The notes: generated by a model not told the origin, from the sequence alone. A stretch of DNA of 64,000 bases from Candidatus Accumulibacter affinis (GCA_016713625.1 JADJOT010000010.1:434001-498000), one strand, 5' to 3'. Counted from the first letter of the stretch, positions 19,346-28,186 are shown. Program-made: numbers and translations.

Positions 19346-20014
19346 TTGAAATCGAAAATTATTACTACCCTACTGGCCTCTATCGGCCTTTTTGCAGCGG
19401 CTGGTGCAGTACAAGCCCAAACCCAAACCGCTGGTGATCGCGTCTACGTGATCGACCAACGTGGTGAAGTCGTTCTTAGCGGCACCGGCCTCTGCTGGCG
19501 TACCGGCTTCTGGACCCCGGCTGCGGCGGCCAATGACCCCGCTGGCTGCAAGTGCGACAAGGATCTGTTGCCGAAGGAAGTCTGCGAGCCGCCAATGGCC
19601 AAGGCCGCACCGGCTGTGGGTGTCAAGCCTGCGGCTGACAAGATCACCGTGGCTGCCGACGCGCTGTTCGACTTCGACAAGTACACTCTGCGTCCGGAAG
19701 GCAAGAAGAAGCTTGACGAAGTGGCTGCCAAGGCCGCCGCCATCAAGCTCGAAGTGATTATCGCCGTCGGCCATACCGACCGCTTTGGTTCCGACGCCTA
19801 CAACCTGAAACTGTCCGACCGGCGTGCTGCTGCGGTCAAGACCTATCTGGTCAGCAAGGGCGTCAATGCCAACAAGATCTACACCGAAGGCAAGGGCAAG
19901 AGGAACCCGGTCACCAAGCCGGATCAGTGCCCGGGCAAGGCGCCGACCAAGAAGGTCATCGAGTGCCTGCAGCCTGACCGTCGTGTCGATATCGAACTCA
20001 TCGGCACCAAGTAA
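19346..20014 (+). CDS. OmpA family outer-membrane protein, copy 1
   Basis: A peptidoglycan-binding OmpA-like protein of 222 residues. It has a signal peptide (cleavage after about AVQAQ), a short Cys-containing region (LCWRTGFWTPAAAANDPAGC) that replaces the beta-barrel, and an OmpA C-terminal domain from about residue 95, with FDFDKYTLRPEGKKKLDEVA, GHTDRFGSDAYNLKLSDRRA and the C-terminal disulfide region. The start is a TTG placed eight bases after a very strong AGGAGGA site. A terminator follows. From base 19523 the DNA is almost identical to the second copy at 21483. Confidence 0.9.
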   Translation: MKSKIITTLLASIGLFAAAGAVQAQTQTAGDRVYVIDQRGEVVLSGTGLCWRTGFWTPAAAANDPAGCKCDKDLLPKEVCEPPMAKAAPAVGVKPAADKITVAADALFDFDKYTLRPEGKKKLDEVAAKAAAIKLEVIIAVGHTDRFGSDAYNLKLSDRRAAAVKTYLVSKGVNANKIYTEGKGKRNPVTKPDQCPGKAPTKKVIECLQPDRRVDIELIGTK

Positions 20015-20015
20015 T
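19523..20015 (+). repeat. Long direct repeat shared by the two OmpA-like genes (copy A)
   Basis: A 493-base segment that recurs at 21669-22161 with one mismatch by my reading. It covers the linker, the OmpA domain and the stop codon of the first gene. The sharp border with the diverged 5' parts points to recent gene conversion rather than simple recent duplication. The repeat pair flanks mtaD. Confidence 0.93.
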
Positions 20016-20033
20016 TCAGGCGACAGTCTTAAG

Positions 20034-20061
20034 AAAACCCCGCTTTGGCGGGGTTTTTTTT
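20034..20061 (+). terminator. Rho-independent terminator after OmpA copy 1
   Basis: The stem CCCCGC (20038-20043) pairs with GCGGGG (20048-20053) across a TTTG loop, flanked by AAAA upstream and a run of eight T downstream. It ends transcription of the OmpA-like gene just before mtaD, which starts at 20074. Confidence 0.9.
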
Positions 20062-20073
20062 AGGCTTGACGAG

Positions 20074-21405
20074 ATGTCTGCGCACAAATCCGTGCAACCG
20101 GTTGACCTCGTCATTGAGGCGCGCTGGATTGTCCCGGTTGACCCGTCCGAGGTGGTTCTCGAGAATCACGCGGTAGTGGTCAAGGACGGCCGTATCGTTG
20201 CCCTGCTCCCACAGGGCGAGGTGGCCGGCCGCTTCGCGCCACGCAGCCGCCAGTGCCTGGACCAGCACGTGCTGATTCCGGGTCTCGTCAATCTGCATAC
20301 CCACGCCGCAATGACCCTGCTGCGCGGCCTCGCTGATGACCTGCCGCTGATGCAGTGGCTGCAGGAGCACGTCTGGCCAGCCGAGGCAGAACACGTTTCG
20401 GCGCAGTTTGTCTACGACGGCACATTGCTTGCCTGTGCCGAGATGCTGCGTGGCGGCATCACCTGTTTCAACGACATGTATTTCTTTCCGCGAGCGGCCG
20501 CAGACGCTGCACTCGCTTCGGGAATGCGCGCTGCCATCGGCCTGATCACTGTCGACTTCCCGAGCAACTATGCGGCAGACGCCGATGACTATCTTGCCAA
20601 AGGGCTCGCGGTTCGCGACCAGCTGCTGGATGAGCCGCTGCTGTCTTTCTGTCTTGCGCCGCACGCTCCCTATACCGTCGGTGAACGGAGTTTTGCCAGG
20701 GTGCTGACGCTTGCCGAACAGATCGAACTCCCCATACATCTCCATCTGCATGAAACTGTTCAGGAACTCGAGGACAGCCAGCGGCGCTTCGGGATGCGTC
20801 CGATTGAGCGCATCCGCCGCCTCGGCCTGCTCAGCCCGGCGCTGATCGCGGTGCACGCGGTGCACCTGAGCGCCCAGGAAATCGAACTGCTGGCCGAACA
20901 CGGCTGTTCCGTCGCTCACTGTCCGAGTTCCAATCTCAAGCTCGCCAGCGGTATCGCTCCGATCACGGAACTGGCTGCCAACGGGGTCAACATTGGTCTT
21001 GGTACCGACGGTGCGGCCAGCAACAACCGCCTCGACCTGTTTCAGGAAATGCGCCTGGCTGCGCTGCTCGCCAAGGAACAAGCCGGCCGTGCCGATGCCA
21101 TCAATGCTCATCAAGTGTTGCACATGGCGACCCTTGGCGGAGCCCGTGCGCTCGGTCTCGAGGCCAGCATCGGCTCGATCAGCCCGGGGAAATGGGCCGA
21201 CCTTTGTGCCGTCAGGCTCAGCCATATGGCACTCGTTCCCTGTTATGATCCGGTGTCGCACCTTAGCTACGTGGTAGGCCGTGAGCATGTTTCTGAGGTC
21301 TGGGTGGCTGGCCGGATGCGGGTTGAAAACGGGCAACTGATTGAAAACAACGAAACTGGATTGATAAAACTGGCCCTCTTGTGGCAAAATAAAATTCGTC
21401 CGTGA
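20074..21405 (+). CDS. mtaD: 5-methylthioadenosine/S-adenosylhomocysteine deaminase (TRZ/ATZ family)
   Basis: A metal-dependent amidohydrolase that deaminates methylthioadenosine or S-adenosylhomocysteine. The 443-residue product has the metal motif NLHTHAAMTLLRGLADDLP near residue 72, LHLHETVQELEDS with the next metal His, HAVHLSAQEIELL, and GLGTDGAASNNRLDLFQEM with the metal-binding Asp. It sits before ubiG and gph, an arrangement common in betaproteobacteria, where the SAM-dependent UbiG generates S-adenosylhomocysteine. In-family alternatives such as other N-ethylammeline-type deaminases cannot be fully excluded. Confidence 0.88.
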   Translation: MSAHKSVQPVDLVIEARWIVPVDPSEVVLENHAVVVKDGRIVALLPQGEVAGRFAPRSRQCLDQHVLIPGLVNLHTHAAMTLLRGLADDLPLMQWLQEHVWPAEAEHVSAQFVYDGTLLACAEMLRGGITCFNDMYFFPRAAADAALASGMRAAIGLITVDFPSNYAADADDYLAKGLAVRDQLLDEPLLSFCLAPHAPYTVGERSFARVLTLAEQIELPIHLHLHETVQELEDSQRRFGMRPIERIRRLGLLSPALIAVHAVHLSAQEIELLAEHGCSVAHCPSSNLKLASGIAPITELAANGVNIGLGTDGAASNNRLDLFQEMRLAALLAKEQAGRADAINAHQVLHMATLGGARALGLEASIGSISPGKWADLCAVRLSHMALVPCYDPVSHLSYVVGREHVSEVWVAGRMRVENGQLIENNETGLIKLALLWQNKIRP

Positions 21406-21482
21406 TGAGTTCAGTCAACAACGAGGCATAAACAGGCTATGCGGACCACACCCGCAGGCTTCAACCAACGAGGGAAACCTAG

Positions 21483-22160
21483 ATGAACAGAACTGCAAAA
21501 AACTCCATAATGGCCTTGCTGGCGACCGCCACGGTCGGCTTCGGCGCCTCGCTCGCCCAGGCACAGACTTCGATTCCCCTCGATCGCGTGTATGTGATCG
21601 ACCAACGCGGTGAAGTGGTGATGAGCGGCGCCGGCCTCTGCTGGCGCACCGGCTTCTGGACCCCGGCGGCGGCGGCCAATGACCCCGCTGGCTGCAAGTG
21701 CGACAAGGATCTGTTGCCGAAGGAAGTCTGCGAGCCGCCAATGGCCAAGGCCGCACCGGCTGTGGGTGTCAAGCCTGCCGCTGACAAGATCACCGTGGCT
21801 GCCGACGCGCTGTTCGACTTCGACAAGTACACTCTGCGTCCGGAAGGCAAGAAGAAGCTTGACGAAGTGGCTGCCAAGGCCGCCGCCATCAAGCTCGAAG
21901 TGATTATCGCCGTCGGCCATACCGACCGCTTTGGTTCCGACGCCTACAACCTGAAACTGTCCGACCGGCGTGCTGCTGCGGTCAAGACCTATCTGGTCAG
22001 CAAGGGCGTCAATGCCAACAAGATCTACACCGAAGGCAAGGGCAAGAGGAACCCGGTCACCAAGCCGGATCAGTGCCCGGGCAAGGCGCCGACCAAGAAG
22101 GTCATCGAGTGCCTGCAGCCTGACCGTCGTGTCGATATCGAACTCATCGGCACCAAGTAA
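21483..22160 (+). CDS. OmpA family outer-membrane protein, copy 2
   Basis: A 225-residue OmpA-like protein with its own signal peptide (ATVGFGASLAQAQ) and a mature part almost identical to copy 1. Over about 490 bases up to the stop, I found one mismatch (G at 19633 against C at 21779), while the first 60 codons differ clearly. A good AGGGAAA site precedes the ATG and a terminator follows. The upstream region is AT-rich and overlaps the 3' end of mtaD. Role as for copy 1: anchoring outer membrane to peptidoglycan. Confidence 0.9.
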   Translation: MNRTAKNSIMALLATATVGFGASLAQAQTSIPLDRVYVIDQRGEVVMSGAGLCWRTGFWTPAAAANDPAGCKCDKDLLPKEVCEPPMAKAAPAVGVKPAADKITVAADALFDFDKYTLRPEGKKKLDEVAAKAAAIKLEVIIAVGHTDRFGSDAYNLKLSDRRAAAVKTYLVSKGVNANKIYTEGKGKRNPVTKPDQCPGKAPTKKVIECLQPDRRVDIELIGTK

Positions 22161-22161
22161 T
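21669..22161 (+). repeat. Long direct repeat shared by the two OmpA-like genes (copy B)
   Basis: The second copy of the repeat at 19523-20015, in the same orientation and 2,146 bases further on. Recombination between the two would delete mtaD and fuse the two OmpA-like genes. Confidence 0.93.
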
Positions 22162-22177
22162 CCGCTCGTGTCACCGG

Positions 22178-22203
22178 AAGCCCTGCTTCGGCAGGGCTTT
22201 TTC
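22178..22203 (+). terminator. Rho-independent terminator after OmpA copy 2
   Basis: AAGCCCTGC pairs with GCAGGGCTT across a TTCG tetraloop (22187-22190), followed by a short T run. The sequence is unrelated to the terminator of copy 1, which marks the edge of the shared segment. Confidence 0.9.
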
Positions 22204-22350
22204 GTTTGCGGCGGGCATCTGCGCAGCCCTTGACGAGCCCAGCATATTCAACCAACGGCTGCTGGCGCGTGCGCGCCGCCGGCGCGGCGGCTGGACAGCG
22301 GGCCTGATCCAGCCTACAGTCTGCCAATTATCACGGATAACGCAGACATC

Positions 22351-23049
22351 ATGATCAACGCCGACCAGAGCGAACTCGAGAAATTCAGCCAGCTTGCGCA
22401 TCGCTGGTGGGACCCAGGCAGCGATTTCAAGCCGCTACATGACATCAACCCGTTGCGCCTGGACTGGATCGACGGTCACTGCCAGCTCGCCGGCAAAAGC
22501 GTGCTCGACGTCGGTTGTGGCGGCGGTCTGCTCTCCGAAGCCATGTGCGAGCGAGGCGCGACGGTGACCGGCATCGATCTCTCCGACAAGGCGCTGAGTG
22601 TCGCCCGCCTGCACCTGCTCGAAAGCGGGCGAGTGGTGGACTACCGCAAGGTCGCGGCCGAGGAACTGGCTGCCCAGGCAGGCGGCGGTTACGACGTGGT
22701 CACCTGCATGGAAATGCTCGAACACGTTCCCGATCCAGCCAGCACGATTGCCGCCTGCGCTACCCTGGTCAAGCCTGGTGGGCACGTTTTCTTCTCGACC
22801 ATCAACCGCAATCCAAAGGCTTATCTGCTGGCGGTCATTGGCGCCGAGTATGTGCTGCGGATGCTCCCCAGGGGTACCCACGACTACGCCAGGTTCATCA
22901 AGCCGTCGGAACTCGTACGCTGGGCACAGAGCGTCGGTCTCGAGGCCGGCGAGTTGCGCGGGATGACCTACAACCCCTTGACGGGAAAGTACGCTCTCGG
23001 TCGCGACAGCGACGTCAATTACCTCCTGAGTACCCTGAAGAATGTTTGA
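22351..23049 (+). CDS. ubiG: Ubiquinone biosynthesis O-methyltransferase UbiG
   Basis: UbiG carries out both O-methylations of ubiquinone synthesis using SAM. The 232-residue product has the UbiG start region (FSQLAHRWWDPGSDFKPLH), SAM motif I VLDVGCGGGLLSEAM near residue 49, the acidic GIDLSDKAL segment, and the family segment CMEMLEHVPDP. The C-terminal GMTYNPLTGKYALG is also typical. It overlaps the gph start by eight bases, so both are likely co-translated. Confidence 0.95.
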   Translation: MINADQSELEKFSQLAHRWWDPGSDFKPLHDINPLRLDWIDGHCQLAGKSVLDVGCGGGLLSEAMCERGATVTGIDLSDKALSVARLHLLESGRVVDYRKVAAEELAAQAGGGYDVVTCMEMLEHVPDPASTIAACATLVKPGGHVFFSTINRNPKAYLLAVIGAEYVLRMLPRGTHDYARFIKPSELVRWAQSVGLEAGELRGMTYNPLTGKYALGRDSDVNYLLSTLKNV

Positions 23050-23698
23050 CGCGGTCCTCTTTGACCTTGACGGAACCTTTGCCGATACCGCTCCGGATCT
23101 GGCTGCTGCCCTCAACCGGCTGCGTGCCGACCTCGACCTGGCGCCGGTTCCTCCTGGTCGTCTGCGACCGTTTACCTCGCAGGGGGTGCGCGGCATGTTG
23201 CGCGCGGGACTCGACATGCTGCCAAGCGATCCGCGGTATGGGGAGTTCCATGAGCGTTTCCTGCGTTATTACAGCCAGGACATCTGTGTCGAGACGACGG
23301 TCTTTCCAGGAATTGACGAACTCCTCGGAGGCTTTGAACGCCGCGGTTCGCCGTGGGGGATCATCACCAACAAGGCGCAGCGCTTTACCCTGCCGCTGCT
23401 GGCCCGGTTGGGGTATGCCAAGCGTGCCGCCTGCGTCGTCAGCGGCGACTCCGCGCGGCGTGCCAAGCCGGCAGCACAGCCGATGCAGCTGGCCTGCTCG
23501 TTGATCGCCAGGGACCCCGCGCGCTGCCTTTACGTCGGCGATGACCTGCGGGACATCCAGGCTGGTCGGGCCGTCGGCATGGGCACCGTGGCGGTACGCT
23601 ACGGTTATCTTGGCGATGGCGACCCGATCGAGGACTGGGGTGCCGATCACCTCGTCGAGCATGTGCTGGAAATCGCCGCTCTGGCGGGTATCCACTGA
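23042..23698 (+). CDS. gph: Phosphoglycolate phosphatase (HAD family)
   Basis: A HAD-superfamily phosphatase of 218 residues. Motif I is FDLDGTFADTAPDL at residues 7-20, with the nucleophile Asp at 8; motif II lies at IITNKAQR, motif III at the AKPAAQP lysine and motif IV at YVGDDLRDIQAG. Position right after ubiG with an eight-base overlap is the standard gph arrangement. In some relatives the homologue (MupP) dephosphorylates MurNAc 6-phosphate, which would be an alternative substrate. Confidence 0.88.
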   Translation: MFDAVLFDLDGTFADTAPDLAAALNRLRADLDLAPVPPGRLRPFTSQGVRGMLRAGLDMLPSDPRYGEFHERFLRYYSQDICVETTVFPGIDELLGGFERRGSPWGIITNKAQRFTLPLLARLGYAKRAACVVSGDSARRAKPAAQPMQLACSLIARDPARCLYVGDDLRDIQAGRAVGMGTVAVRYGYLGDGDPIEDWGADHLVEHVLEIAALAGIH

Positions 23699-23733
23699 GC
23701 CACCTGCTGCGCGATTCCCTACACGGACACCAG

Positions 23734-24108
23734 ATGCCGAGAACAGCGCTGATCCTTTTCGCCCATGGTGCGCGGGACCCGCAGTGGGCCGACCCGCTGC
23801 ACAGGGTTTGTGCGGCGGTTCGCGAACAGTCTCCCGAGATGCGCGTCGAACTTGCCTTCCTCGAATTCATGAAACCCGACCTGCGCGCCTGCGCTGAATC
23901 TCTGGTCGCCGAACACTTTGAACGAATCCTGGTGATGCCGATGTTCATCGCCAGTGGTGGGCATCTGAAGCGTGATGTGCCACTGTTGCTCGAAGAACTG
24001 CGGAAACACCATCCGCGAACCTGTTTTGCAGTGGCGGCGGCGATTGGCGAGGCCGAACCGGTCGTGCAGGCCATGGCCAGGCATGCGCTGACGCTCGCCA
24101 GCGGCTAG
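23734..24108 (+). CDS. CbiX/SirB-like chelatase
   Basis: A 124-residue single-domain chelatase homologue. The N-terminal LILFAHGARDPQWADPLHRV carries the conserved metal-site His, and PMFIASGGHLKRDVP carries the second one. Short proteins of this type insert cobalt or iron into sirohydrochlorin (CbiX-S/SirB group). No other precorrin genes are beside it, though cobalamin salvage genes lie about 23 kb away (cobT, cobU). The choice between Co2+ and Fe2+ is open. Confidence 0.82.
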   Translation: MPRTALILFAHGARDPQWADPLHRVCAAVREQSPEMRVELAFLEFMKPDLRACAESLVAEHFERILVMPMFIASGGHLKRDVPLLLEELRKHHPRTCFAVAAAIGEAEPVVQAMARHALTLASG

Positions 24109-24185
24109 CTGGGCGGGCGCCGGATGCACCACCGTGTCGCCTGAGCTGGTTGGCGCGCTGCGCGCACGCACAGCAGCGCTTCTGG

Positions 24186-24896
24186 ATGTGTCTAGTGTCT
24201 GACGCCACCTGGTCGCCGATCGGCTATCTGACGACGCCGTTTTCCGACCGCTTCGGCATACCGCGGCAGCCACGCCTGGCGCCGCATGCACAAGGTCAGC
24301 TGCGCCTGCTGCGACCCTATGATCGCGCGGAGGCGGTGCGTGGCCTGGAGGCCTTCTCGCACGTCTGGCTCAGTTTCGTCTTCCATCGAAGCGCCGGCGA
24401 GTGGCGTCCGACGGTTCGCCCGCCGCGCCTTGGCGGCAATCAGCGCGTCGGTGTGTTTGCCAGCCGCAGCCCTTTTCGTCCCAACGCGCTGGGGTTATCG
24501 CTGGTCGAACTGCTGGCGATCGATACCAGCAATGGGGTGGTACTCACTTTCGGCGGTGTCGACCTGCTGGACGGCACCCCGGTTCTCGACATCAAGCCGT
24601 ATCTTCCGTTTATCGAGAGCGAACCGGCGGCACGCGCTGGTTTTGTCGATGGCCCGCCGCCGCTGCTGGCGGTCGATTTCAGTGCCCGGGCGGTGTTGCA
24701 GTTGGGCCAGCAAGAATCCCGCTGGCCGTATCTTGCGGCGCTCCTTCACGAGGTGCTGGCGCAGGATCCGCGTCCGGCCTACGCGAACGATCCGCTGCGG
24801 GTATATGGTTTTCGTCTGTATGATCTGGAAATCAGGTGGCGGTGTACGGCGATGCAGGCCATCGTCGAGGAAATCGTGACAGTTTCTCAGCCGTGA
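24186..24896 (+). CDS. trmO: tRNA (N6-threonylcarbamoyladenosine37-N6)-methyltransferase TrmO
   Basis: TrmO (YaeB/TsaA family) adds a methyl group to t6A37 of certain tRNAs. After the start come IGYLTTPFSDRFGIPRQP, FSHVWLSFVFH near residue 65, and the family signature RSPFRPNALGLSLVELL near 100, then LLDGTPVLDIKPYLPF. The ATG at 24186 gives a normal N-terminus; an ATG at 24150 would extend it by 12 residues. The C-terminal half has the usual substrate-binding extension. It is the last gene of a same-strand run that starts at ubiG. Confidence 0.9.
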   Translation: MCLVSDATWSPIGYLTTPFSDRFGIPRQPRLAPHAQGQLRLLRPYDRAEAVRGLEAFSHVWLSFVFHRSAGEWRPTVRPPRLGGNQRVGVFASRSPFRPNALGLSLVELLAIDTSNGVVLTFGGVDLLDGTPVLDIKPYLPFIESEPAARAGFVDGPPPLLAVDFSARAVLQLGQQESRWPYLAALLHEVLAQDPRPAYANDPLRVYGFRLYDLEIRWRCTAMQAIVEEIVTVSQP

Positions 24897-25100
24897 CCTG
24901 ACCACCACCTGCAGGGCGGCCGTCCCGAGGTGGCGTGCTGGTCGTCGAGCTTGTCGGCGGAAGTCCGGGTGGTGCGTTATTCGTAGACTAGCCAAGCGAT
25001 CCTGGCAGCTTCGGCAGCAATGCGTGGGCACCCGGCCGGTGGGCGCGGGTGCGCGAACCGGCAAGTGCTCTTGAGCAATCATCCATCTGGAGAAGAGTCC

Positions 25101-25562
25101 ATGAAAACGTCGATCGGGGTGCTGCTGGCGCTGGCCCTCATGCAACCGGCGATCAGCCTGGCTGATGGTTACCGGACTTCCGGTGCGGTGGTGGTCGGTG
25201 GCAATTATGGGTATGGGCCACGCGGAGGATATTACGGACCCCGGGGAGGCTACTACGGCCCACGCTGGCGACCCTATGGTGGCCCCGCCGTGGGGGTATA
25301 TTTCGGAGCCCCTCTGGGCTGGGGGTGGCCGTGGGGCCCGCCTGCCTACTACTCGCCGCCAGTGATTTATCCGTCGGTGGTCACCGTCCCACCACCCGCA
25401 GTCTATGTCGAGAGAGCCGACGCCAGCGCGCCGCCAGCGTACGGCAGCGGGGAGTCCCTTGAGGCTGGCTACTGGTACTACTGTCGGGAGCGCGGTGCCT
25501 ATTACCCGGCAGTCACACAATGTGCCAGTCGATGGGAGAAGGTGGCTCCAGCCAACAACTAG
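25101..25562 (+). CDS. Small secreted Gly/Tyr-repeat protein
   Basis: A 153-residue protein I cannot assign to a named family. It has a clear signal peptide (MKTSIGVLLALALMQPAISLA), then a glycine-, tyrosine- and arginine-rich stretch with the tandem unit GGYYGPR, a hydrophobic Pro/Trp-rich segment (LGWGWPWGPPAYYSPP) and a C-terminal domain YYCRERGAYYPAVTQC with two cysteines. That C-terminal motif appears in many small exported proteobacterial proteins of unknown role. GGAGAAGAG precedes the ATG, fixing the start. A membrane- or envelope-associated place is inferred. Confidence 0.75.
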   Translation: MKTSIGVLLALALMQPAISLADGYRTSGAVVVGGNYGYGPRGGYYGPRGGYYGPRWRPYGGPAVGVYFGAPLGWGWPWGPPAYYSPPVIYPSVVTVPPPAVYVERADASAPPAYGSGESLEAGYWYYCRERGAYYPAVTQCASRWEKVAPANN

Positions 25563-25628
25563 AGTTCTCCGGCGCCGGCGTGTCTCGCGCACGGCAGGCC
25601 GCTGTTGTGGCAGGCCGGGAGTGCCGCT

Positions 25629-26267
25629 TCACGGCGCCAGGCGCTCGCGAATCCATTGCTGATGTTGGTCGAGCCGGTAGCGCAGACGGTCATGCAGCCG
25701 GCTCCTCCTGCCCTGCCAGAACTCCCAGGTATCGGCCTGCAGGCGGTAGCCGCCCCAGTGCGGTGGACGGGGCGGTTGCAGCAGGAAGCGGGCGCCATAG
25801 CGTGCCGCATTGCTGACCAGCACGCTGCGGCTGGAAATGACCTGGCTTTGCGGACTGGCCCAGGCGCCAATCCGCGAATCGAGCGGGCGGCTGAAAAAAT
25901 AGGCGTCGCTTTCGGCGCCGCTGACCTTGTCGACGCGGCCTTCGATACGCACTACACGTTCCAGTTCGACCCAGTGGAACTGCAGTGCCGCCCAGGGGTT
26001 GGCAGCCAGCTCGCGGCCCTTGCGACTGTCGTAGTTGCTGAACCAGGTAATGCCATCTTCATCATAGCCCTTGATCAGGACGACCCGGGTAGACGGCCGC
26101 AGAGAGCCGTCCACCGTCGCCAGTGTCATGGCATTCGGCTCGGGTAGCTGCGCGCTGATCGCTTCCGTCAGCCATCTTTCGAACTGCCTGAGCGGGTCGG
26201 GGTGTGCGGCATCCTCACTGAGTTCGGCACGTTCGTAGCTTTTTCGGAGGTCGGCGAGCTTGGTCAT
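25629..26267 (-). CDS. pdxH: Pyridoxamine 5'-phosphate oxidase
   Basis: A flavin enzyme that oxidises pyridoxine or pyridoxamine 5'-phosphate to pyridoxal 5'-phosphate. The 212-residue product has RVVLIKGYDEDGITWFSNYD, the FMN-site segment SRKGRELAANPWAALQFHW, and the C-terminal signature RPPHWGGYRLQADTWEFWQG followed by RLHDRLRY. Length and motifs match PdxH end to end. It is a single reverse-strand gene, convergent with the small secreted protein. Confidence 0.94.
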   Translation of the reverse strand: MTKLADLRKSYERAELSEDAAHPDPLRQFERWLTEAISAQLPEPNAMTLATVDGSLRPSTRVVLIKGYDEDGITWFSNYDSRKGRELAANPWAALQFHWVELERVVRIEGRVDKVSGAESDAYFFSRPLDSRIGAWASPQSQVISSRSVLVSNAARYGARFLLQPPRPPHWGGYRLQADTWEFWQGRRSRLHDRLRYRLDQHQQWIRERLAP

Positions 26268-26377
26268 CGGGATCAGGAGGCGCGCATCGGTGGTGGCATT
26301 TGCTGGGGCACTGTCGCATCATTTGGCGTGCGATGCAGGATTATCGTCGATGCGCCAGCGGGTGTGCGCGGATTTGT

Positions 26378-28186
26378 TTACCGGAGAGTGGAGGGCGCGC
26401 CGGCGCGTCCTCGATCGTGCAGCCAGGCCTGGCGCAGGGTATTCGCCTTTCGTTGCCAGCGCAGCTGGTGGCTGTCGCGGGCTGGTTCTCCGAGCTGGAC
26501 CTGGAACTTCACCAGTTCGTCGCGGCGGAAGACGTGCATCGTGACCGTTTCTCCGGGTTTGCGGCGATTCAGCAGACGATCCAGGGTCGACGGTGTGACG
26601 CGCAAGCCGTCGATGGCGGTCAGCAGATCGCCGGCGGACAGGCCGGCAGCTTGTGCGGGGCTGGCTGCGTACACCGTCGTCAGCCTGACCTCGTTGCCCT
26701 CGCTACCAGTTAATGCACCCAGCCACGGCGTGCTCGACGCCGCCGTGGATCGCAGCCGGATGCCGAAAGGCTGCAGCAGTCGCGCCAGGTCGAGTTCCGT
26801 CGTGCCGTATACTGCGTCGGCAAAGAAACCCTCGAGGTCCAGCCCTGACAGCTGTTCGGCGATCAGCTGGATGTCATCGTCGCCGACGCCGCCGCGTGGG
26901 TCGCCCTGGCCATGGCGCTGCCAGAGTGCGCGCATGACGTCGTCGAGGGAAACCCGGCCGCTGCTCCCGGCGCGCAAGGTCAGGTCGAGGGCCAGCGCAA
27001 CCAGTGCGCCTTTCGCGTAGTAGCTGACCACTGCATTCGGCGTGTTCTCGTCCGGCCGGTAATACTTGGTCCAGGCATCAAAGCTCGAATCAGCAAGCGT
27101 CTGCCTTTGCCGGCCGGGATCACGCTGGACCTTGTCGACCGTCTTGGCGATCAGTTCCAGCCATGCCTTGCGCTTGATCACTCCGCAGCGTAGCAGTGCC
27201 AGGTCGTCGTAATACGAGGTGAAGCCTTCGAAGGCCCAGAGCAGGGTGGTATAGTTCTCGGCGTCCAGATTGTAGGCGCTAAACGCAGCGGGTTTGATGC
27301 GTTTGACGTTCCAGGTGTGGAAGTACTCGTGGCTGCACAGACCGAGAAAGCTGCGATAACGCTCGGGCATGCCGCGCATGCCGGGGTAAGGGAGCTGGTC
27401 GCGGGCGCAGAGCAGCGCTGTTGAAGCGCGGTGCTCAAGGCCGCCGTAGGCCTCGCCGACGGCCGTGACCAGAAAGACATAGTGCGACATGGGCGCAGGT
27501 TCGCCAAAGAAACGGATCTGCCACTCACAGATGCGCTGCAGGTCGACGGTAAGGCGTGCCACATCGCAATCATGGCGACCGCTGATGGCGACCTCGTGCG
27601 GCACACCGCAGGCGGAAAACCTGGCCAGGGTGAAGTTCCCCATTTCGACCGGGTGGTCGATCAGTTCGTCATAGTTGGCGGCGGAGTAGAGGCCAAAAGC
27701 ATGCGGCTGGCCAGCGCGTGCGTGCGCCGGCGCCAGCGCGGTAGCGACGCGCCACTGCTCGAACGCTTTGCCGCGAGGTCGCTGGATGTCGACCAGGCAC
27801 GGCGACTGCTCGTGGCCGACTACGCGCAGGAAGACGCTGCTGCCATTGAAGAAGACATGCGTCTGGTCGGCGTGCGCAGCGCGTACCGAGAGGTCCCAGG
27901 CGTGGATCTCGCAGATCACGGTGAGCGATTCACCCTTCTCCACTGGGCCTGCCTGCCAGGTGTGTTTGTCGATCTTGTCGAGCCGTACCGGCTTGTCAGC
28001 GGCTTCGGCGCGGATCGCCACGATGTGGCGGGCGAAATCGCGAATCAGATAGCTGCCGGGGATCCACGCCGGCAGGGCGAAACGCTGGCCGGCCGGGTCA
28101 GGTCTGGCGACCGTGCAAGCGACTTCAAGAAGATGCGCTGCGGGATTGCTCGGGCGGATGCGGTAGCGAATGTGCGCGGGCTTCAT
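26378..28186 (-). CDS. M61 family metallopeptidase with PDZ domain
   Basis: A 602-residue peptidase of the M61 (glycyl aminopeptidase-like) family. The N-terminal half is the M61 beta domain (FALPAWIPGSYLIRDFARHI); the zinc motif HEYFHTWNVKRIKP lies near residue 285 and the downstream Glu ligand in WAFEGFTSYYDDL. A PDZ domain (VYAASPAQAAGLSAGDLLTA) occupies residues about 500-570. No signal peptide is seen, so it may act in the cytoplasm. Family members prefer Gly or Ala at the N-terminus of substrates; specificity here is inferred. Confidence 0.88.
   Translation of the reverse strand: MKPAHIRYRIRPSNPAAHLLEVACTVARPDPAGQRFALPAWIPGSYLIRDFARHIVAIRAEAADKPVRLDKIDKHTWQAGPVEKGESLTVICEIHAWDLSVRAAHADQTHVFFNGSSVFLRVVGHEQSPCLVDIQRPRGKAFEQWRVATALAPAHARAGQPHAFGLYSAANYDELIDHPVEMGNFTLARFSACGVPHEVAISGRHDCDVARLTVDLQRICEWQIRFFGEPAPMSHYVFLVTAVGEAYGGLEHRASTALLCARDQLPYPGMRGMPERYRSFLGLCSHEYFHTWNVKRIKPAAFSAYNLDAENYTTLLWAFEGFTSYYDDLALLRCGVIKRKAWLELIAKTVDKVQRDPGRQRQTLADSSFDAWTKYYRPDENTPNAVVSYYAKGALVALALDLTLRAGSSGRVSLDDVMRALWQRHGQGDPRGGVGDDDIQLIAEQLSGLDLEGFFADAVYGTTELDLARLLQPFGIRLRSTAASSTPWLGALTGSEGNEVRLTTVYAASPAQAAGLSAGDLLTAIDGLRVTPSTLDRLLNRRKPGETVTMHVFRRDELVKFQVQLGEPARDSHQLRWQRKANTLRQAWLHDRGRAGAPSTLR

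Noticed and set aside
20029..21387. A 452-codon reverse open frame opposite mtaD
   Set aside because: mtaD on the forward strand has the full set of amidohydrolase motifs; the reverse frame would start in its 3' end and run into the OmpA terminator.
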